DNA of 64,000 nt from an uncultured Verrucomicrobiota bacterium. GTDB lineage: Bacteria > Verrucomicrobiota > Verrucomicrobiia > Limisphaerales > UBA9464. Every line of letters begins with the position of its first letter. Within the stretch, counting starts at the first letter, position 1. Positions 1 through 8,474 of this stretch are shown piece by piece. The notes beneath the pieces were generated by a model that was given only the letters and a program-made list of their open reading frames with translations, had not been told where the DNA came from and searched no databases. The DNA lies in NCBI GenBank assembly GCA_903907995.1, contig CAIVQH010000026.1, forward strand, positions 78,289 to 142,288. Reading direction: 5' to 3'. Made by a program: the position numbers and the translations under genes.

Positions 1-240
1 TGCGGACCTGAGCCTACCAGCCTTCGTCAGGTTCAGCCGCCCCAATGGGGCGAAACAAGCCAGCCCGGGGCATCGCCCCGGGTGTTATGGAAGGAGAAAC
101 CCAGCCCTGAAGGGGCGGGAGAAAACCTGTCACGCCCCTTCGGGGCTGGAGGTTGTGAAAATGTCCGCCCAGGGCGTTGCCCTGGGCTGGCTTGTGCCGC
201 GCCGTTGGCGCTGGAAGGCGGTGGTTGAGGGCCTTAAGCA
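1..240. repeat. Chain of palindromic intergenic repeats
   Basis: No credible gene. The stretch is a string of short GC-rich palindromes: GCCCCAATGGGGC near 38, CCCGGGGCATCGCCCCGGG near 64, GCCCTGAAGGGGC near 105, GCCCCTTCGGGGC near 135 and CCCAGGGCGTTGCCCTGGG near 168. Such chains behave like interspersed REP/BIME-type DNA. The repeat is open in the frame of the next gene and artificially lengthens it at the 5' end. Confidence 0.7.
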
Positions 241-259
241 TTCACATGGATGCAGTGCC

Positions 260-1336
260 ATGGCCACTTTGCTGGGGCTTGCCCTGCTGGTTTGCGGCTG
301 CGGGCCGACAACAACGCCATCGCCGGTGGCCAGCAAGGGTACCAACACAAGCGCCCCCACCACCCCTGCCCTGCCGACGCTGAACTTTACCCACGACTGG
401 GTGCCGGAGCCGGAACACGGCGGCTACTACGCCGCGTCCCTGATAGGCATCTGGAAAGAGCTGGGCGTGAACGTGAACGTTCTCACTGGTGGGCCCAATT
501 CCGAGATCGAGAAGCGCGTCGCGCTCGATCCCTATGGGCTCGGGATCGTGCGTGGCGATGCGGTGTTCATCGCGGTCGAGCGCGGCCTGCCCATCATCGC
601 CGTCAACTCGTACTTCCAGCACGATCCGCAGGGCGTGATGGTCCGGGCCGATTCGCCGGTGAAGACCTTCGCCGATCTCGACGACCGCGACCTTGCCATG
701 CAGGTGGGTGCGCCGTGGCTCCTGTACCTGCAAAAGAAATATGGCCTGACGAAGATCCGCGTGCGGCCGGTCACGGGCAGCGTCGCGAACTTTGTCCGCG
801 ATCCGAACTGGATCACCCAGGCCTATCCGACCAGCGAGCCCTACTACGCCGCGAAGAAGGGTGTCGCCGCGCGCATGCTCCAGATCAGCGACTCTGGCTT
901 TGACCCGTACCGCGTGATCATCGCCAACAAGGAACTGGTGACGAAACATCCCGAGCTGGTCGCGAAGTTCAGCCTCGGGGCCTATCGCGGGTGGCAGGAG
1001 TACTTCCGCGACCCGCAGCCCATCCACGACCACCTGCTGAAGATTTCGCCCATGATGGAAATGGGCGGCATGCGCTTCAGCTACGTGAAGCTGCGCGAGC
1101 TGAAGCTGGTGGAGGGCGATCCGGCCAAGGGCGAAAGCATGGGTGCCGTCAGTCTCAGCCGCTGGGAGGAGCTTGGAAAAATCCTGCTCGACCTCGGCGT
1201 CATCAAACAGCATCTGGCCCTCGCCGAAGTGGTCACCGACGCCTTTACGCCGGAGAAATTGAAGCTCGATCCCACCTTGCCTCCGCCGTTCTGGAGCGAT
1301 GCGCCCATCCTCACCAAACAGAGCACAAACCACTGA
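260..1336 (+). CDS. NMT1/THI5-type ABC transporter substrate-binding lipoprotein
   Basis: Predicted extracytoplasmic solute-binding lipoprotein of the NMT1/THI5-like family, whose members bind pyrimidine, thiamine-precursor or sulfonate-like ligands for ABC importers. The start at 260 puts a short hydrophobic signal ending in a lipobox-like VCGC (about residues 8-15) at the N terminus; the open frame continues upstream but only through palindromic repeat DNA. The family-like motif WVPEPEHGGYY lies near residues 47-57, and the protein is about 358 residues, usual for the family. A paralogue (2735-3838) follows the amidohydrolase gene. No ATPase or permease gene is present downstream, so the transporter partner must lie elsewhere. 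The ligand is unknown. Confidence 0.85.
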   Translation: MATLLGLALLVCGCGPTTTPSPVASKGTNTSAPTTPALPTLNFTHDWVPEPEHGGYYAASLIGIWKELGVNVNVLTGGPNSEIEKRVALDPYGLGIVRGDAVFIAVERGLPIIAVNSYFQHDPQGVMVRADSPVKTFADLDDRDLAMQVGAPWLLYLQKKYGLTKIRVRPVTGSVANFVRDPNWITQAYPTSEPYYAAKKGVAARMLQISDSGFDPYRVIIANKELVTKHPELVAKFSLGAYRGWQEYFRDPQPIHDHLLKISPMMEMGGMRFSYVKLRELKLVEGDPAKGESMGAVSLSRWEELGKILLDLGVIKQHLALAEVVTDAFTPEKLKLDPTLPPPFWSDAPILTKQSTNH

Positions 1337-1367
1337 CAAACGACCGCAAACTCCTGAACCTCCGTTC

Positions 1368-2738
1368 ATGCCAAAACCCGCTCGCCTGCTGCTCAAGAAC
1401 GTCGGCCACCTGGTCACGATGGACCCGCAGCGGCGCATCTTGCGGGACGCCTGGTTGCTGGCGGAGAACGGCTTCATTGTCTCCCTTGGTGCCGGTCAGC
1501 CGCCCAAGGTGACTGGTGCAAAGACGGTCAACGCCCGGGGCGGCATCGCGACTCCGGGGATGATCAACACGCACCACCACATGTTCCAGAATCTGGCGCG
1601 TGCGTTCGGGCCGATCTCAAACCTACCGCTGCTGCCCTGGCTCGCAGGCCACATGCCGCTCTGGCGCCATTTTTCACCCGCCGACCTGTTCGTCGCCACC
1701 CAGGTGGCTGCCGCCGAGCTCATGCTCAGCGGCTGCACGATGACGAGCGACCATCACTACCTGTTCCCGCGCGACGGCGGCCCGGAAATGCTGGACGCCG
1801 GCTTCCACGCCGCCGCCGCGATGGGCATCCGCTACGTCGGGTGCCGCGGCTCCGTGAACCAGCCCAGCGACATCATGCCCGAATGGGCGACGCAGGACCT
1901 CGACGTGATCCTGGCGGACTGCCAGCGGCTGCACGACCGCTTCCATCAGAAAGGCCCGGGCGCAATGGCCCACATCGCCTTTGCGCCCTGCACCATTTTC
2001 GGTTGCAGCGGCGAGCATTACCGGGAAAGCGCGAAGCTCGCCCGCTTGCTCAAGGTGCGCCTGCACACGCACTGCGGCGAAACCATCCCAGAAAACAAGG
2101 ACGCCCGCGAACGGCTGGGCGCGCGCCCCTTTGCCTACATGGCGAAACACGGCTGGGAGGGCGACGACGTGTGGCTGGCCCACGGCATCCATTTCAATGA
2201 CCGCGACATCGCGCACCTGACCCGCACCAAAACCGGCATCGCCCATTGCCCCTGCTCCAACATGCGCCTCGGCTCCGGCGTCTGCCGCGTGAACGATCTC
2301 CGAAAGGGTGGCAGCGCGGTCAGTCTCGGCGTGGATGGTTCAGCCTCGAACGATTCCGGCCACATGCTGCACGAGGCACGGCTGGCGCTCCTGCTCACGC
2401 GCGTGGTGCACGGGGCGGAGAGCATCACGCCGGAACAGGCGCTCGAAATGGCCACGCTGGAAGGCGCGCGCAATCTCGGTCGTAGCGCTGATCTGGGCTC
2501 GCTCGAGCCCGGCAAATCCGCCGACATCGCGGTATTCCCGGCGGAGGATCTCTTCAGTAACGGCGCACACAATCCCGTCCACGGCCTCCTGCTCTGCCAC
2601 GCGCGCAACGTGGACACCCTCGTCATCCACGGCGAAGTCCGCGTCAGCGAGGGGCGGCTCGTCGGCGTGGATCTGCCGAAACTGCTGACGAAACACCGGA
2701 AGACCGCGCGGCGCTTCCACGATGGATACCGAAAATGA
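1368..2738 (+). CDS. Amidohydrolase, 8-oxoguanine deaminase-like
   Basis: Cytosolic metal-dependent deaminase of the amidohydrolase superfamily, about 456 residues. Visible landmarks are the first metal site THHHMF at residues 68-73, LHTHCGET at 232-239, the AHGIHF histidine near 272 and the metal-binding aspartate in GVDGSASND near 323. The pattern resembles 8-oxoguanine deaminase and the related hydroxyatrazine-hydrolase branch (AtzB/TrzN). The start at 1368 begins with MPKPARLL, the usual beta-sandwich strand; the open frame extends upstream into the preceding gene. The gene lies 31 bp after one NMT1-type binding protein and overlaps the next by 4 bp (ATGA), suggesting import and deamination of a purine or pyrimidine base. 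Exact substrate is inference. Confidence 0.8.
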   Translation: MPKPARLLLKNVGHLVTMDPQRRILRDAWLLAENGFIVSLGAGQPPKVTGAKTVNARGGIATPGMINTHHHMFQNLARAFGPISNLPLLPWLAGHMPLWRHFSPADLFVATQVAAAELMLSGCTMTSDHHYLFPRDGGPEMLDAGFHAAAAMGIRYVGCRGSVNQPSDIMPEWATQDLDVILADCQRLHDRFHQKGPGAMAHIAFAPCTIFGCSGEHYRESAKLARLLKVRLHTHCGETIPENKDARERLGARPFAYMAKHGWEGDDVWLAHGIHFNDRDIAHLTRTKTGIAHCPCSNMRLGSGVCRVNDLRKGGSAVSLGVDGSASNDSGHMLHEARLALLLTRVVHGAESITPEQALEMATLEGARNLGRSADLGSLEPGKSADIAVFPAEDLFSNGAHNPVHGLLLCHARNVDTLVIHGEVRVSEGRLVGVDLPKLLTKHRKTARRFHDGYRK

Positions 2739-3838
2739 AGCTCAACATTCGAAGCTCAAAGCTCCACCGGAGGCCCCGTTCGCACATGGCTCTTCCTGGC
2801 GAGGCAACCGCACCCAGTGACGGTGGACTCCGCCAGCCTCAGCCACGATACCACCAAATTGGAGCTTTGAGCTTTGAGCTTTTTCGGACCTTTCTCTGGT
2901 GCTTGGCGCTTGGAATCTGGAGCTTCTCCCCCGCCTCCGCCGCCGAGCCGGTGAAGATCCGGTTTCACACCGACTGGTACCCGCAACCCGAGCACGGCGG
3001 ATTCTATCACGCCTGGCTGAAGGGCTATTACAAGGAGGCCGGTCTCGAAGTCGATATCACCCCTGGCGGACCCCAGGCTTTCGCCGTGCCCCGGATTGGG
3101 GCCGGCCTCGCCGACATCGGCATGGGCAGCTGTGACGACGTGCTGATCGCCAACGACCGGGGAATTCCCGCGGTGGCGGTCGGCGCCACCATGCAGAACG
3201 ACCCGCAGGGCCTGATGTTCCACGTCAATGATCCGGTGAAGACCTTCGCCGATCTCGAGGGCCGGTCCATCGCGGTCACGCCGGGCACCGCCTGGTTTCC
3301 TTACCTCGTCAAAAAGTACGGCCTCAAAAAAGTGCGGGAGATTCCGCACACCTTCAGCATCGGCCCCTTCCTGAAGGACCCGAGTTACATCCAGATGTGC
3401 TTCCTCACCAGCGAGCCATTTTACGCCAAGCTGGCCGGGGTGGATACGCGCGTGCTGCTCATCTCGGACACCGGGTATGCCCCCTACCGGGTCATTTTCA
3501 CGCGCAAGGATTTCCTGGAGAAGCACCACGACGCCGTGAAGGCGTTTGTCGCGGCCAGCTACCGTGGCTGGCGCGATTATCTCGCCGATCCTTCGTTCGT
3601 GCATGCGGACCTGCGGAAGCGCAATCCGGAGCTGACGCCGGCGAAGATGGATTACTCGGCCAAGGCGCTCGTGGACTACAAATTCGTCCTCGGCGACCCG
3701 GCCAAAGGCGAGTCGCAGGGCCTGATGACCGCCCAACGCTGGCAGTTCCAGTTCGACACCCTCAAGGAACTCGGCGTCATCAAGGGCAAGTTCAACGTGG
3801 CCGATGCCTGGACCGGCGAGTTCATCCCCAAACCCTGA
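2735..3838 (+). CDS. NMT1/THI5-type ABC transporter substrate-binding protein
   Basis: Paralogue of the protein at 260-1336: it shares a WYPQPEHGGFY motif and later blocks such as NDPVKTFADL. Mature domain from about residue 71 after a cleavable signal (FLWCLALGIWSF core, ASA-A cleavage). The start is uncertain: ATG 2735 overlaps the upstream stop (ATGA), but residues 1-45 are encoded by an inverted repeat (2737-2884); an in-frame TTG at 2867, directly before the signal peptide, gives a more normal N terminus. Probably exported; no lipobox is seen. Its adjacency to the deaminase suggests the same ligand class. No transporter membrane components are nearby. Confidence 0.82.
   Translation: MKLNIRSSKLHRRPRSHMALPGEATAPSDGGLRQPQPRYHQIGALSFELFRTFLWCLALGIWSFSPASAAEPVKIRFHTDWYPQPEHGGFYHAWLKGYYKEAGLEVDITPGGPQAFAVPRIGAGLADIGMGSCDDVLIANDRGIPAVAVGATMQNDPQGLMFHVNDPVKTFADLEGRSIAVTPGTAWFPYLVKKYGLKKVREIPHTFSIGPFLKDPSYIQMCFLTSEPFYAKLAGVDTRVLLISDTGYAPYRVIFTRKDFLEKHHDAVKAFVAASYRGWRDYLADPSFVHADLRKRNPELTPAKMDYSAKALVDYKFVLGDPAKGESQGLMTAQRWQFQFDTLKELGVIKGKFNVADAWTGEFIPKP
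2737..2884. repeat. Inverted repeat with iterated AAGCTC arms
   Basis: The left arm at 2737-2766 contains AAGCTCAAAGCTCCA; the right arm at 2860-2884 contains TGGAGCTTTGAGCTTTGAGC. Both arms are built from a repeated GAGCTTT unit, with about 90 bp between them. The element sits at the junction of the amidohydrolase and the second binding-protein gene and covers the apparent 5' end of the latter. Confidence 0.75.
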
Positions 3839-3846
3839 AACCCACC

Positions 3847-4335
3847 ATGGAACGCCTGGTCAAAATCGCCCTCGTCGCCGCCATCGCGCTCTACCTCGGG
3901 ATCGTGGTGCTCAACAACCTGACCGATTACGGGTCGAACTTCGAGTTCGTGCGCCACGTGCTGTCGATGGACACCACGTTTCCCGACAACCGCCTGAAAT
4001 GGCGCGCCCTGACCTCGCCCGTCATCCACCACATCTTCTACGCCACGATCATCCTCTGGGAGACGGCCAGCACCATCGCCATCGCGGTGGGCGCTTGGAA
4101 GCTGTGGAACAAGCACCAGGCGCCGGCGGCGGAGTTCAACGCGGCGAAGTCGTTCTCCGTCGGTGCGCTCGGCCTGAATCTGCTGCTGTGGTTCGTCGCC
4201 TTCCTCAGCGTGGGCGGCGAATGGTTCGTGATGTGGCAGTCGCAGGTCTGGAACGGCCAGTCCGCCGCCTTCCGCATGTTCGCCTGCATCGGGATCGTGC
4301 TGCTATTTTTACGGACACCGGATATGGACGTGTGA
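3847..4335 (+). CDS. DUF2165 small integral membrane protein
   Basis: About 162 residues with four predicted membrane segments (near residues 5-22, 58-80, 100-120 and 135-155). The order NLTDYGSNFEFVRHVLSMD, then the ALTSPVIHHIFY helix, matches the DUF2165 family of predicted small integral membrane proteins of unknown function. ATG 3847 follows the stop of the binding-protein gene by 8 bp, so it is probably the last gene of that transcript. It is too small and of the wrong family to be the missing ABC permease. Function not known. Confidence 0.8.
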   Translation: MERLVKIALVAAIALYLGIVVLNNLTDYGSNFEFVRHVLSMDTTFPDNRLKWRALTSPVIHHIFYATIILWETASTIAIAVGAWKLWNKHQAPAAEFNAAKSFSVGALGLNLLLWFVAFLSVGGEWFVMWQSQVWNGQSAAFRMFACIGIVLLFLRTPDMDV

Positions 4336-4600
4336 GTCCCGGGTCCAGGGTCCAAAGTCCGAAGTCACCCGTATCCGGTCACACCAGTCTCATTTCATTA
4401 ACACCCGGTTTTAACCGGGTGGCAGCCAGGCTGATCACGTGTAAACCGTTTAAACGGTTTCGGCCGCGACGCCCGCAGTGGCCGCTCCGTTGAGCCCGTT
4501 GAAACGGTTGAATCCAAATTGAGGCGGATACACCCGGTTAAAACCGGGTGTTAAGGTGATGCATTCGTTCCTGTTTTCCTGGTTTCCAAATTCAATCCTC
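4335..4600. repeat. Composite intergenic repeats, including a perfect 24-bp inverted repeat
   Basis: The gene-free gap holds three elements. (1) An iterated GGGTCC arm at 4335-4368 similar to 21504-21540. (2) A perfect 24-bp inverted repeat, 4398-4421 and 4531-4554, each arm itself a palindrome (CACCCGGTT/AACCGGGTG), with further AAACCGTTTAAACGGTTT and CCGTTGAGCCCGTTGAAACGG palindromic pieces between them. (3) At 4568-4600, a lone right arm (TTCCTGTTTTCCTGG) of the family also found at 11.4, 38.4 and 46.6 kb. Confidence 0.75.
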
Positions 4601-4607
4601 TTCCCCG

Positions 4608-5906
4608 CTACTCCCGCACGATGCGGGCCAGCTTGTCGCTCGGCGAGCCGGTGAACCAGCCGGCGTACTCCACGAAGTAAAGCGCCCCATCCGGCCCCAG
4701 CTGCATCGCCAGCGGACCGCCCGTGAAACCAATGGCAAACGGCTCGGTCTTCACGACCATGTTGCTCACCGGCTCCACTGTGGCGAAGCGGATCCACTTG
4801 CGGACATAATCGGCGTAGAACATGCCGCCCTGGTACTGCGCCGGGAAGTCATGCTGTTTGCCCATCGGCCGGTAGATCGGCCCGCAGGTCGCATTCGCCC
4901 CAGCCTCGTGAATCCAGGTGATCCACGGCTCGGTCGCATCCGGCAGCGGACAAGGCCCGCCGCCGAAGGTGGAGTAGTTGGTACCCATGCAGCGCGGCCA
5001 GCCGTAGTTCTTGCCGGTGCGGATCCAGTTGATCTCCTCCCAGTCCTCCTTGCGGTCGTAGCCGACCTCGCCCACGTAAACGTTGCCCGTCACTTTGTCG
5101 ATATTGAGCGAGTACGGATTGCGATGGCCGTAGGTGTACACCGCCGGATTGGCATCCTTGCGACCGACGAACGGATTGTCCTTGGGAATCGAGCCGTCCA
5201 GGTTCAGCCGCAGGACCTTGCCCTGAAGCGCGCCCAGCACCTGCGGCGGGTTGTTGGTGTCGTCCCAGAACTTCTGCGTATCACCAGACACGTTGTTGTC
5301 GCCTGCCGTGACGTAGAGCTTGCCGTCGCGCGGGTTGATCCCCATCGCCCCGCCCTGGTGGAAGCCACGCAGGCTTGGCACCGTCAGCAGGATCTTCTCC
5401 GAGTCCATTTTAAGCCCTGTGGCCCGCGCCGGCTTGTCCACCGTGAAGCGGGACACCCGGTTGCTCCATGCGGTCGCATTGGTCGGGGCCCAGGGGGCGT
5501 AGTGCAGGTAGATGTATCCGTTCTTCAGGTAGTTCGGATCGAACTCGATGCCGTGCAAGCCGCGCTCATTGGATTCACGGCCCGGGGTCGGCTCCCAGCA
5601 GACGTTCAGCTTCGCGACCTGCTCGTGCTTCTTCGTCGCAAAATCATAGGCCCAGATGTCGCCGCGCCGGCCGGTGAACCACAGCCGTCCATCGGGGGAG
5701 AACTGGAGGTAAACCGGCTCGGGGATGTCGCCCATCACGAGCACCTCATAGCGGAATCCTTTGGGCAGCTTCACGGCCTTCACGGCCTTTTCCAGCGGGC
5801 TGAGCTGGGGTGCGGCCGGATCGGCAGCGGCGGCGACGGGCGCGTCTTCAGCGCGAAGGCTGCCGGCCAGAGCCAGCAACAGCAGGACATTCAGGAAGCG
5901 GAACAT
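4608..5906 (-). CDS. PQQ-dependent sugar dehydrogenase (glucose/sorbosone dehydrogenase family)
   Basis: Exported beta-propeller oxidoreductase of about 432 residues with signal peptide FLNVLLLLALAGSLRA at the N terminus. The typical family order is visible: GIEFDPNYLKNGYIYLHY, then HQGGAMGINP with the family histidine, VTAGDNN, GKVLRLNLDGS, and YGHRNPYSLN followed by VGEVGYD and NYGWP. Family members oxidise aldoses in the periplasm using bound PQQ; whether this one uses PQQ and which sugar is inference. Its start lies inside the end of the upstream MOSC gene (16-bp overlap), implying cotranscription. A second, distinct family member is at 6914-8278 on the other strand. Confidence 0.85.
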   Translation of the reverse strand: MFRFLNVLLLLALAGSLRAEDAPVAAAADPAAPQLSPLEKAVKAVKLPKGFRYEVLVMGDIPEPVYLQFSPDGRLWFTGRRGDIWAYDFATKKHEQVAKLNVCWEPTPGRESNERGLHGIEFDPNYLKNGYIYLHYAPWAPTNATAWSNRVSRFTVDKPARATGLKMDSEKILLTVPSLRGFHQGGAMGINPRDGKLYVTAGDNNVSGDTQKFWDDTNNPPQVLGALQGKVLRLNLDGSIPKDNPFVGRKDANPAVYTYGHRNPYSLNIDKVTGNVYVGEVGYDRKEDWEEINWIRTGKNYGWPRCMGTNYSTFGGGPCPLPDATEPWITWIHEAGANATCGPIYRPMGKQHDFPAQYQGGMFYADYVRKWIRFATVEPVSNMVVKTEPFAIGFTGGPLAMQLGPDGALYFVEYAGWFTGSPSDKLARIVRE

Positions 5907-6433
5907 GCGCGGGCTAGACTGCCGGAGACCGCGCCGGATTCAAGACCCACGCTGATTTCCCTCGTCCCCGCCCGCAACACTCCATCCGACAAAATACGTG
6001 CCCGCAGGCCGCCCCGCCCGCGCAACCACGCCTCCGCGCCGGGGCTTACTGCTTGGTTCATCCAGTAGCAGGGACGACATTCCTCCACGCCCGCAAAGCG
6101 CACGCCTTGCACGGTGAACTCCCGTCCGATCAGCGCGGGCAGATCGCCTCCTCGCGTCAGCACGTTGCGCCGCAAGGCCGGGAGTTCCAAATTGGGCAGG
6201 CCCAGCGCCTCGGCCAGGCCCAGAAGCGTTTCCTCGGCGAAGAAGGTGATCTGGCCGGGATTGTCCGGCTTGTAATCCAGAAAGCGGTCCCCCTCCAGCC
6301 CCCGGCCGGCCAGACAGCGTACGGAGGCCAGCTCGATCATCGGATGCTGAGCCGGCGGCTCGCCGTGGTGGCCGAAAAAATTATGGCCGGGCGACACCAG
6401 CAGCCGCACGACTTCGAAAGGATCGCTCACCAC
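5891..6433 (-). CDS. MOSC domain-containing protein
   Basis: About 180 residues, the size of a stand-alone MOSC (molybdenum cofactor sulfurase C-terminal) protein. Visible are GRGLEGDRFLDY near residues 43-54, QITFFAEET near 61-69, RRNVLTRG near 88-95 and the conserved cysteine region EECRPCYW (C119, C122). MOSC proteins carry sulfur or bind metal-sulfur groups and act in molybdoenzyme or reductive chemistry. GTG start at 6433. The tail overlaps the start of the sugar dehydrogenase gene by 16 bp, so the two probably form an operon; a functional tie is not obvious. Confidence 0.85.
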   Translation of the reverse strand: MVSDPFEVVRLLVSPGHNFFGHHGEPPAQHPMIELASVRCLAGRGLEGDRFLDYKPDNPGQITFFAEETLLGLAEALGLPNLELPALRRNVLTRGGDLPALIGREFTVQGVRFAGVEECRPCYWMNQAVSPGAEAWLRGRGGLRARILSDGVLRAGTREISVGLESGAVSGSLARACSAS

Positions 6434-6529
6434 CGGGCGGATTAGGGCCGGCAGGGTCGGCTGGCAAGCCCACGCTCCATCCGGCGGGATGGATTGTTTT
6501 CACGCCTAGGACGAAAGCGGCTCATTCAC

Positions 6530-6790
6530 CTCATTGGCGGCGGGGCTGGCCCGCCCCGGGCGCATCTTTTCATCGTGGCCAACTGCTGGCTTCGGAGGGA
6601 AGTCGCCGAAGGTGAACGCGGGCCGTTCTCCCTCCCCTTAATCCTCTCCCGCTGGGAGAGGAAACCGCCGGGAATGCCGCTGGCTCGTTGGAAGATTCTC
6701 CGGCCAATCCCACGTCCGCCTTCGCCGAGTGGCGGACGACCATTCTCCCTCTTCCCGCGGGAGAGGGCCGGGGTGAGGGAGAAGGGCCAC
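6530..6790. repeat. Palindromic intergenic repeat cluster
   Basis: The 480-bp gap between the divergent MOSC and sugar-dehydrogenase genes is mostly repeat. It includes CCTCTCCCGCTGGGAGAGG at 6643-6661 and a second hairpin at 6744-6783 whose arms are TTCTCCCTC and GAGGGAGAA around CCCGCGGG, followed by GGCCGGGGTGAGGG. A related copy is at 59826-59846. The stretch is open in the frame of the downstream gene, giving a false 140-codon extension. Confidence 0.7.
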
Positions 6791-6913
6791 CCGAGCCCGC
6801 ACGCGCTCCCAACGCCAAAGCCAACCACGCTGACAAGATGCGCCCGTCCGCAGCAATCTCCGCGCGCGAAGCTTGAGCGAATTCCCCCGCTCGGCGCATC
6901 GTCCCCCTCACCC

Positions 6914-8278
6914 GTGTACGCCGCTTTCCGTCGCCGCCTCGCTGCCCTGCCCTGCCTATGCTTGGCGCTGACCGCGTCCGGCGCGGACATCCGCCTCCAG
7001 CGCACGGTGCTGGCGACCAACCTGCACGAACCGATCGCCCTCGATGTGGCCGCGGATGGACGCGTCTTCTTCGCCGAACGGCACGGGGCGGTAAAAGTCT
7101 GGCAGCCGGATTCCGGTGAGACCACGACCATCGGCACACTCAACGTCTTCACCGGGCCCGAGGATGGCTTGCTCGGTCTCGCGCTGCATCCTGGGTTTGC
7201 GACCAATGGCTGGGTCTTCCTCTATCACGCCACGCCCGGGGTGCTGGAGAACCGTGCCTCGCGTTTCACCTTCACCCATGGCGCGCTCGACCCGGCCTCG
7301 CAGAAAATCCTGCTGCGCGTGCCCACGCTCATTCCCAAGCCCAACCACTCCGGCGGCGGGCTCGGCTTCGATGCGAAGGGCAATCTCTACGTCTCGACCG
7401 GCGACTACACCTTCGCCGACAAATCTGACGGCTTTGCCCCGCTCGACCGCCGACCCGGCCACGAGCTGAACGACTCCGAGCGCACCGCCGCCAACACAGC
7501 CGACTTCCGGGGCAAGATCCTGCGCATCCACCCGGAGGCCGAAGGCACCTACACGATTCCCGCCGGCAACCTCTTCCCGCCCGGCACGCCCAAGGCGCTG
7601 CCGGAGATTTACGTGATGGGCTGCCGCAACCCCTTCCGCTTCACAGTCGATCCGCGCACGGGCTGGCTCTGGTGGGGCGACGTGGGACCGGATGCTCTCG
7701 GGCCGGACCCTCCACGCGGCCCGGCGGGCTTTGACGAGTTCAATGTGGCCAAGGCCGCCGGCAACTTCGGCTGGCCCTACTTCACCGCCGACAACCGGCC
7801 CTTCACGCTCTACGACTTCGCGACCAAGACGAGCGGCGCAGCGTTTGATCCGCAGCATCCCGTCAATGACTCGCCGAACAACACCGGCCTGCGCGACCTG
7901 CCGCCGGCACAGCCCGCCTTCCTGTGGTATCCGCCCGGGCCGTCCTCGCGCTGGCCGGAAGTCGGTTCCGGCGCGCGCTCGGCGATGGCCGGGCCCGTGT
8001 ATCACTTCGACTCGGCGCTGAAGTCCGAGCGCAAGCTGCCGGCCGAATACGACGGCGCGGCGTTCCTGTTCGAATGGGAACGCGGCTGGATCAAGGCCGC
8101 CTGGCTCGACGATACCGGCCATCTCCGCACGCTCAAGCCAGTGATGAGCGACACCAACTTCAAGCGCCCCATCTGCCTCAAGCTCGGCCCCGACGGCGCG
8201 CTCTATTTGCTCGAATGGGGCACCAATTGGGCCGACAACAAAGACGCGGCGCTGGTGCGAATCGAGGCCTCGCCGTAG
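6914..8278 (+). CDS. PQQ-dependent sugar dehydrogenase family protein
   Basis: About 454 residues. The GTG start at 6914 is chosen because it directly precedes a signal peptide (FRRRLAALPCLCLALTASGA); everything upstream in frame is repeat DNA. Beta-propeller blocks of the glucose/sorbosone dehydrogenase family are clear: DVAADGRVFFAERHGAVKVW, LGLALHPGF, KPNHSGGGLGFD, YVSTGDYTF, GKILRIHPE, MGCRNPFRF and WWGDVGPDA. Role: probable periplasmic sugar or sugar-derivative oxidation. It is related to but clearly different from the protein at 4608-5906. A duplicated scrap of a related 3' end lies downstream at 8475-8567. Confidence 0.85.
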   Translation: MYAAFRRRLAALPCLCLALTASGADIRLQRTVLATNLHEPIALDVAADGRVFFAERHGAVKVWQPDSGETTTIGTLNVFTGPEDGLLGLALHPGFATNGWVFLYHATPGVLENRASRFTFTHGALDPASQKILLRVPTLIPKPNHSGGGLGFDAKGNLYVSTGDYTFADKSDGFAPLDRRPGHELNDSERTAANTADFRGKILRIHPEAEGTYTIPAGNLFPPGTPKALPEIYVMGCRNPFRFTVDPRTGWLWWGDVGPDALGPDPPRGPAGFDEFNVAKAAGNFGWPYFTADNRPFTLYDFATKTSGAAFDPQHPVNDSPNNTGLRDLPPAQPAFLWYPPGPSSRWPEVGSGARSAMAGPVYHFDSALKSERKLPAEYDGAAFLFEWERGWIKAAWLDDTGHLRTLKPVMSDTNFKRPICLKLGPDGALYLLEWGTNWADNKDAALVRIEASP

Positions 8279-8289
8279 ATCGATGCCGG

Positions 8290-8448
8290 TCAGGGTTTCT
8301 CCGCCACGATCTTGCCATCGCGCCAGATGTAAACGGGTGTTCCATGCATGCGGGCGGTTTTGCGGGCATTACGAGCCGCCCGCCGCATGGCACGGTCAAC
8401 GCCTGCGATAAAACTATTGTGCGCTGGTTTCTTGCTGGTGCTCTTCAT
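8290..8448 (-). CDS. Small basic protein of unknown function
   Basis: 52 residues from ATG 8448; a further in-frame ATG lies at 8484. The sequence is rich in Arg/Lys/Ala through the middle (DRAMRRAARNARKTARMHG) and ends in VYIWRDGKIVAEKP, a tail that looks like a small conserved family of antitoxin-like or nucleoid-type peptides, though I cannot name it. It lies tail to tail with the sugar dehydrogenase gene, with 11 bp between stops, and sits between that gene and a fragment resembling its 3' end. No partner toxin is seen. Confidence 0.5.
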   Translation of the reverse strand: MKSTSKKPAHNSFIAGVDRAMRRAARNARKTARMHGTPVYIWRDGKIVAEKP

Positions 8449-8474
8449 GGTGGCTTTAGGATAAGTCTCGGGCC

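Noticed and set aside
242..1477. Minus-strand frame opposite the first binding protein
   Set aside because: No homologous features; the plus strand encodes a clear NMT1-type protein.
6494..6913. 5' extension of the second sugar dehydrogenase by 140 codons
   Set aside because: The extension is composed of palindromic repeats, and a signal peptide starts at GTG 6914.
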